DNA of 32,572 bases. Origin: a virus. The stretch's first letter is position 1. Each line of letters opens with the position of its first letter. Below, one piece after another: positions 28,561 through 32,572 of this stretch. The translations under genes and the position numbers were made by a program. The notes under the pieces were generated by a model. It saw only the letters and a list, made by a program, of their open reading frames with translations. It was not told the origin of the DNA and ran no database searches. The stretch lies in IMG/VR virus record IMGVR_UViG_3300037502_001844, positions 1-32,572 of that record. One strand, given 5' to 3'.

Positions 28561-29060
28561 CAGAACTTGCCAAGCCTCCGTGGTTGGAGTTTCGCAACAA
28601 GATGTTCACCATCCTGGCGCACTGGGATCACCATACCCGGCACAAAGTATCGGGAGTCCTTGCACTGACACCACCGCTCCTCGTCACCGTATTTGACGCG
28701 CAGCATCCTGCGGTTGGGGAAGCGAGTCGCCAGCACAGTAGCAGTGTCGTTCTCGGCCAGAAGACGCTCCAAAGCGTTTGTAGCGGTTGGCTTAACCTCG
28801 ATGACCTGCTCCTCGACAGGGTCAAGAACGACAGGAACAACCTCTACAGGCTCACTTTCCAGCACCTGTTCAGGTTCCTGCTCCTCGATGGGAGCAAGGA
28901 TTTCCTTCAGCCTAGCCATGCCAGCAGCATTGATGTAGGGCTTGTTGTATCGGCCAACTGTCCAGTGCTTGCCGCGTTTAAGGCTAGCTTTAGCCTCCTT
29001 TACGGCAGTTAATGTAGCACCAAGCTGACTTGCTGCCTCTTCTAGTGTAATGGCTTTCAT
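28560..29060 (-). CDS. HTH/MerR-like N-terminal regulator, 166 aa
   Basis: From MKAITLEEAASQLGATLTA the N-terminal 55 residues resemble a winged-helix or MerR-like domain, with the second helix in AVKEAKASL and a wing near HWTVGRYNKP. A Glu/Pro/Val linker follows (about 75-110). The C-terminal part (LRVKYGDEERWCQCKD, FVPGMVIPVR) is beta-rich. It starts inside the stop of the tandem-HTH gene (ATGA). The frame extends further upstream, but the extension overlaps the neighbour. Likely a DNA-binding protein. Confidence 0.68.
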   Translation of the reverse strand: MKAITLEEAASQLGATLTAVKEAKASLKRGKHWTVGRYNKPYINAAGMARLKEILAPIEEQEPEQVLESEPVEVVPVVLDPVEEQVIEVKPTATNALERLLAENDTATVLATRFPNRRMLRVKYGDEERWCQCKDSRYFVPGMVIPVRQDGEHLVAKLQPRRLGKF

Positions 29061-29317
29061 TTGGCGTTTTTCTGGCGATAGGCGTTCACACACTGACGAG
29101 TTACACAGCGGTCGTGAGCAATCTCGATGTCGCTCCTCGACCAGTCTACGTCGTCCCACTTGGACTTCCGCTTGCTAACACTGCCCTTGGCAATGCCAGC
29201 CTTCATGCGTCGATTACGGACTACGGTTTGAGACAGACCAGTTAGCCTGGCGATCTCGGCATCACGGAGAGTCCAGTCTTGCTGGCTTACCCAATCTTTG
29301 ATTTGTTTTTGTGTCAT
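29057..29317 (-). CDS. Tandem helix-turn-helix protein, 86 aa
   Basis: Two similar motifs are seen: DWTLRDAEIARLTGLSQTVV with RNRRMKAG, and DWSRSDIEIAHDRCVTRQCV with NAYRQK. Each has a DW start, a D-x-E-I-A helix and a recognition helix. This suggests an internal duplication forming a two-site DNA-binding protein, probably a phage regulator. The ATG giving MTQKQIKD is chosen; a TTG 18 codons earlier overlaps the stop of the upstream gene. A promoter or operator target is not known. Confidence 0.75.
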   Translation of the reverse strand: MTQKQIKDWVSQQDWTLRDAEIARLTGLSQTVVRNRRMKAGIAKGSVSKRKSKWDDVDWSRSDIEIAHDRCVTRQCVNAYRQKNAK

Positions 29318-29367
29318 ACGGACTTGCACTAAGGGCAGGGTTAGTAAGGAGTCAAACGGAAAGTTAC

Positions 29368-29688
29368 TCAAACATCAAGGGCATCACTGAACTTCTCGGC
29401 AGTGTCGCACAGGGCTATAATCACCTCCTCGATAGCGTCTGACTCAGGGCCAAGGTCGCCTACAAGGTCACGGAGCAGGTCGATAGTAGCGGCAGCTTCC
29501 TCTAGGACGGCAAGGAGGGCTAGACCAGCACTGCGCGAGAGGAGGAGAGTGCTAGGGCTTTTGGCGAAAATTTCTCCACAGTGAAATGCATCAGGCTTTT
29601 GCTGCGGCTGCGCTGCCTGACCCCCTCCCCCCCTATCAACGGCATCCATCGTCGCTTCGAACTCGTCCCAAGTGTGTTGTTCGTTCAT
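29368..29688 (-). CDS. Hypothetical acidic helical protein, 106 aa
   Basis: The N-terminal 30 residues are flexible (RGGGGQAAQPQQKP). The C-terminal half is helical and acidic (LAVLEEAAATIDLLRDL, AIEEVIIALCDTAEKF). There is no known family. It is the first gene after the putative promoter in the 29.69-29.74 kb gap. Confidence 0.7.
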   Translation of the reverse strand: MNEQHTWDEFEATMDAVDRGGGGQAAQPQQKPDAFHCGEIFAKSPSTLLLSRSAGLALLAVLEEAAATIDLLRDLVGDLGPESDAIEEVIIALCDTAEKFSDALDV

Positions 29689-29721
29689 AATCAGTGTGTT
29701 ACAGAAGTGCAGTCGCTTTAC

Positions 29722-29750
29722 ATTATGCTCATTGTATGTAGTTATGGCAG
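29722..29750 (-). promoter_or_regulatory. Putative sigma-70 promoter
   Basis: In minus sense CTGCCA is followed after 17 bases by CATAAT, 4 of 6 and 5 of 6 matches to the sigma-70 boxes. The start point would lie near 29715, about 27 bases before the ATG of the acidic helical gene. This is one of only a few intergenic gaps in the early region. Functionality is not shown. Confidence 0.35.
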
Positions 29751-30224
29751 TGGCTCGACCTCGGTGAACTCGCCCTCGATGGTGATGCCCTCAGCGTGAA
29801 AAAGGCTGTTTACGCTCTGATGGTCAACACGGAGACGGTGTTCGACCACCGTTTGAGGCTGATCGTGCAGTGCCTGAATTTTGTCAATGGCAATGGCGAT
29901 AGCGATGGGTAGATTCGCCAACGGTATCTGTTCCACCTGTTCCTCCAGTTTAGTCGCTCCCTTGCTGACGAACCGGCTCAATGTCGCTGCCGTGCTTCGC
30001 TTCCATGCCGCTAGATTGAAGCTAGGGTCAGCATCCTCAGCCCTGTCTCGGATCGCACTGACAGTGTGAGTGCTGAGTCCGTATTCCTGCGCCACAGCAA
30101 CCATGCCGTTCCCGGCCTTTAGTGCGGCTAGAACCTTCTCCTTCACCTCCTGCGGCACAGCTTCACCGCTAGACTTTGTGGAGTCCGTCTTGAGCCTCTG
30201 GTAGTCGTTTTCGTCGTCCTTCAT
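29742..30224 (-). CDS. HTH protein, possible small-terminase-like, 160 aa
   Basis: Residues about 24-60 form an HTH (VKEKVLAALKAGNGM, then VAQEYGLSTHTVSAI). A helical part follows, with the pattern NLPIAIAIAIDKIQALHDQP common in phage HTH proteins, some of which act as small terminases or transposase-like regulators. It lies in the replication region, 3.5 kb away from the large terminase, so a small terminase role is possible but not supported by position. The start overlaps the stop of the zincin gene (ATGA). Confidence 0.7.
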   Translation of the reverse strand: MKDDENDYQRLKTDSTKSSGEAVPQEVKEKVLAALKAGNGMVAVAQEYGLSTHTVSAIRDRAEDADPSFNLAAWKRSTAATLSRFVSKGATKLEEQVEQIPLANLPIAIAIAIDKIQALHDQPQTVVEHRLRVDHQSVNSLFHAEGITIEGEFTEVEPLP

Positions 30225-30574
30225 CGCTTCTTGGTCTTCTTACCCTCCGGTTTGGTTTGCTCGTCCTTAATCGACTTTATAGCCCATTTAAGGGCATCTG
30301 CCTGCACCTTGTTCCAGGCTGGCAGCAGCAGTTGCTCCAGACACCTCACGATCTGCTCCTCCTGTCCATCTGCAAGTCCGAATGCAACCCCGCTGATCTT
30401 CAGTGCTGCATGGGTCATCTCATGAAATAATGTCTCCAGTAATGCCTCAGGGTTGTCCCTGATGACAGGATCGAGGGTGATCTTCCTTTCATCATGATAG
30501 TAAGTGCCGAAGTTGTCCCCTGCTTCCCACTCCAGTGCTATCTTCCGTCCTGCGATGTTTATGTATGCTTTCAT
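30221..30574 (-). CDS. Small zincin-type metallopeptidase (SprT-like), 117 aa
   Basis: The motif LLETLFHEMTHAAL places HEMTH at 51-55, a classic HExxH zinc site in a helix, preceded by the beta strands GTYYHDERKITLD. EEQIVRCLEQLL (about 72-83) could carry the third ligand. It is small like phage SprT/WSS1-type or minimal zincins. The substrate is unknown. Coupled to DnaB-like and HTH genes by ATGA overlaps, it may process a replication or host DNA-bound protein (inference). The Lys-rich end (KPEGKKTKKR) suits nucleic-acid binding. Confidence 0.85.
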   Translation of the reverse strand: MKAYINIAGRKIALEWEAGDNFGTYYHDERKITLDPVIRDNPEALLETLFHEMTHAALKISGVAFGLADGQEEQIVRCLEQLLLPAWNKVQADALKWAIKSIKDEQTKPEGKKTKKR

Positions 30575-31818
30575 GGTGTTGTAGGTTCTCTGAACTTGTA
30601 ATACTGACCGAGAAAGTCGAGGTCGAGCGTCCAGAAGCGTTCTCCGGTGCGGTTCTTCTGGCAGTTCACCTTGCGGGTAGAGTCGTTGTCGCCAACCTTC
30701 TCCAGGAACAGGATATGATCGGCATCCTGGCCAATCGCCCTGGATTCCCGCAACTGGTTATTGTCGTTCAACTGGCTTGCAGTCAGCACGACCTTCTTCG
30801 ACCTCACTGCGGTGCGCTTGAGCCTCCGTGAGATACTAGCAACGAGTTCTTCTCTGGTGCCTCCCTTGCGTCCCTCGTCCTCAAGCAACTGGAGGTAGTC
30901 CACCATGATCACGTCAGCGTTACATTGCTCAATGTCGTTGAGAATGTCTGTAGCAGTCGCTCCGTCACAGTCAACGATCTCAGCTTTTGCCTTGTGCAGT
31001 CGCTTGATGCTCTCATGTAGTGCGGCCTGCTCTGCTCTGGACATCATGCCCTTCCAGACCAGCTGGTTGTCGAGGTTGCCCTGACTGCAAAGGATACGGT
31101 ATGCCTGCTCCTGCTGGGACATCTCTAGCGGATACATCCGCACTGCCTTGCCCTGCTCGATGGCGGCTTCAAGGAAGTTCTGCATCAACACCGACTTGCC
31201 ATCACCTGGCTTGCCAGCAATAACCCAGACTCTGCCAGGCTGCATCCCTTGAGTCTTCTTGTCGATGGTCGGGAATCCCGTTGAGATGCCTGGCAATGCT
31301 CCTCCTCGCATCATTCTCGTCTCGATCTCGTCCACAGTGTCGAGCAGTGCGGTTCCGAGGGTCTTGCTGGCCAGTGGCTTACCGGGGATCCGTCCAGCTT
31401 CGGTGAGCATCGTCTCCGTCCTCTGAACCGCAGCATCAAGGTCTTCACCACCGATGACAGCGGCCTCAAGCTCATCCTTCGCGTTTTGAAGGCTCTCGAT
31501 GCGCTTCCGCACCGCATACCCTTGGCGAAGACTCTGAACGAGTTTCGGGGCGTTTCTGTGCAAAGCAGGTGCCGTCCAGAGTTCCGCCAACCGTGCTGGC
31601 CCACCAACTCGGTCGAGGTCACCGGAATGGCGCAGCTTTGCGGTGGTCATCACCAGGTCAGGTTGCTCATCCTGTGCGGCAGCGTTGACCAGTTCGGTGT
31701 AGAGAGGTCGGTTGTCGGGGCTGAACATCTCAGCCGTGACTGCGTGCAGAGATTTCCGCAGTGCCTCGGGGTTCTGGGCGAAGATCGCCAGCAATGATTC
31801 TTCAATCGCGTCTTGCAT
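30571..31818 (-). CDS. DnaB-like replicative helicase
   Basis: The 415 aa protein has a DnaB N-terminal helical domain (residues 1-140), a linker and a RecA-like C-terminal ATPase with AGKPGDGKS (Walker A, 201-209), LEMSQQEQAYRIL (231-243), VIMVDYLQLLEDEG (Walker B, 303-316) and TASQLNDN, an arginine-finger-type region near the end. It unwinds the fork as a hexamer. The N-terminal domain is slightly short, as in many phages. The next gene upstream is the DUF1376 protein, two bases away, a probable loader. Confidence 0.92.
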   Translation of the reverse strand: MQDAIEESLLAIFAQNPEALRKSLHAVTAEMFSPDNRPLYTELVNAAAQDEQPDLVMTTAKLRHSGDLDRVGGPARLAELWTAPALHRNAPKLVQSLRQGYAVRKRIESLQNAKDELEAAVIGGEDLDAAVQRTETMLTEAGRIPGKPLASKTLGTALLDTVDEIETRMMRGGALPGISTGFPTIDKKTQGMQPGRVWVIAGKPGDGKSVLMQNFLEAAIEQGKAVRMYPLEMSQQEQAYRILCSQGNLDNQLVWKGMMSRAEQAALHESIKRLHKAKAEIVDCDGATATDILNDIEQCNADVIMVDYLQLLEDEGRKGGTREELVASISRRLKRTAVRSKKVVLTASQLNDNNQLRESRAIGQDADHILFLEKVGDNDSTRKVNCQKNRTGERFWTLDLDFLGQYYKFREPTTP

Positions 31819-31820
31819 GG

Positions 31821-32462
31821 TTACAGGTTGTAGCGGTTGACTGATGCGGTGTCGAGCGGTTTCTCATCCAGCCAACGCTGCTGGTTGAGGTAGGTGCCAG
31901 GGTGCGGGATGTATTGCCCTCCGTCCTTGATCCAAGCGTCTTGCTTGGTCTGCCATGCCAGAGCAGCAAGGACAGTGTCGAGGTCAGGCTTGAGCTTGTC
32001 CCATGCCTTCTGTGCTGCTCCCTTGCCAATCTTCCGAGGGTAAGTTTGCCAGAACTTTTGGAAACCAATGGAAGGTTGTTTGGTTATTGGTTCTTGGTTA
32101 GAACTAACGTTCAACGTCTGTTCAACAGGTGTTGAGCGTCTGTTAAATCGAGACTCTGCTGAAGCCCGTCCTGCCCTAGCTACAGCCTCCTTTTTAGCGT
32201 GAGCCTTGGCGATCTCCGACTCTGCTCGATGATGCACAAAACCATCATCAGTCTGGTCGAAATACTTCGTCAAAACGTACTCAACTGCATCATGATGCTG
32301 CATCATTCCGATGTTGCGAGCAATGTCTGTTGAACACGTGTTGAACGGATGTTCAGCAAGGTAGTAGGCATCGAGCAATCGACGGTAAGCGAGGTCTTCC
32401 ATGAGACTCAGCCCCTTGGTGTGGGAAGCGTAATCCCCGATATGGAACGGATAGTAGTTCAT
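31821..32462 (-). CDS. DUF1376 (YdaU-like) replication protein
   Basis: The N-terminal part MNYYPFHIGDYASHTKGLSL with MEDLAYRRLLDAYYLAEHP (about 21-39) is the DUF1376 domain found in phage replication initiators or helicase loaders. A central linker (about 95-130) precedes a C-terminal winged-helix or helical part (FQKFWQTYPRKIGKGAAQKAWDKL) like that of DnaD-type proteins. Adjacency to the DnaB-like helicase supports a role in origin recognition or helicase loading. No origin iterons are obvious inside it. Confidence 0.88.
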   Translation of the reverse strand: MNYYPFHIGDYASHTKGLSLMEDLAYRRLLDAYYLAEHPFNTCSTDIARNIGMMQHHDAVEYVLTKYFDQTDDGFVHHRAESEIAKAHAKKEAVARAGRASAESRFNRRSTPVEQTLNVSSNQEPITKQPSIGFQKFWQTYPRKIGKGAAQKAWDKLKPDLDTVLAALAWQTKQDAWIKDGGQYIPHPGTYLNQQRWLDEKPLDTASVNRYNL

Positions 32463-32465
32463 GTT

Positions 32466-32525
32466 CTATGCTTCTGTGTGGAACTCAAAACAGTCCAGCT
32501 CTGTGTCTGGCACGATCCCGCTCAT
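32466..32525 (-). CDS. Possible 19-aa micro-ORF
   Basis: MSGIVPDTELDCFEFHTEA fits exactly between the partial gene at the right edge (ATGA overlap) and the DUF1376 gene (3-base gap). The product is acidic with no known match. The precise fit in the coupled operon is the only evidence. Confidence 0.4.
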   Translation of the reverse strand: MSGIVPDTELDCFEFHTEA

Positions 32526-32572
32526 CCTGCTCCGTCCAAGGATGGGTCGGATGAATCGGACATGAGGTCGAC
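32522..32572 (-). CDS. C-terminal end of a gene cut by the right edge
   Basis: Only 16 codons and the stop are present (ending MSDSSDPSLDGAG). An acidic Ser/Asp-rich tail is all that can be seen. The continuation lies outside the window, so nothing can be said about its function. Confidence 0.5.
   Translation of the reverse strand, partial: VDLMSDSSDPSLDGAG

Noticed and set aside
1-32572. Lysogeny genes, CRISPR array, insertion sequence or attachment site
   Set aside because: None seen: no integrase, no cI-like repressor with certainty, no regular spacer repeats and no transposase.

Overview
The window is a fragment of a tailed double-stranded DNA bacteriophage (or an integrated copy of one). 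Practically every gene is read from the minus strand, so gene order runs from high to low coordinates. Genes are packed with 1-4 base start/stop overlaps (ATGA, TAATG, TGATG, GTGA), which implies long co-transcribed, translationally coupled operons. Both ends cut through genes, and no integrase, tRNA, insertion sequence or CRISPR array is visible. The capsid protein resembles the SU10 family. The connector, nozzle and ejection-type proteins point to a short-tailed (podovirus-like) particle. Few start codons have a good Shine-Dalgarno sequence. This would fit a host from a lineage with weak SD use (for example Bacteroidota, Verrucomicrobiota or Cyanobacteria), but the host cannot be fixed from the sequence.

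Layout in transcription order. From 32.6 to 27.0 kb lie early and replication genes: a DUF1376 replication protein, a DnaB-like helicase, a small zincin (HEMTH), several helix-turn-helix proteins, a Gp88-like protein and a DUF1599 protein, with small unknown genes between them. From 26.96 to 26.47 kb is the only long non-coding stretch. It carries stem-loops and, on the plus strand, a candidate small structured RNA of about 90 nt that ends in a strong intrinsic terminator. From 26.5 to 18 kb is the packaging and head module: a conserved small basic protein, large terminase, portal, scaffold, major capsid protein and head-tail adaptor. From 18 to 16 kb are a glycosyltransferase-sulfotransferase fusion and the lysis genes (TM/coiled-coil protein, holin-like protein, amidase). 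From 15.5 to 3.4 kb are the tail nozzle, a tail fibre, internal or ejection proteins including a 1718-residue polyvalent-type protein, and an inserted PAPS-reductase-family gene. From 3.4 kb to the left end is a nucleic-acid module: metallophosphoesterase, winged-helix protein, Sak4-like ATPase, RecE-like exonuclease, an unknown gene and a partial small conserved phage protein.

The DnaB/DUF1376 pair would drive replication, and the exonuclease plus Sak4-like ATPase would drive phage recombination. Terminase, portal, scaffold and capsid build the head, the adaptor, nozzle and fibre build the tail, and the large Gly/Ala-rich proteins are probably ejected with the DNA. The most unusual points are the glycosyltransferase-sulfotransferase fusion and the PAPS-reductase-family gene inside the late operon, the very large zincin-containing virion protein with repeated FQP linkers, and the plus-strand RNA whose terminator loop is exactly complementary to an upstream segment of the same RNA.
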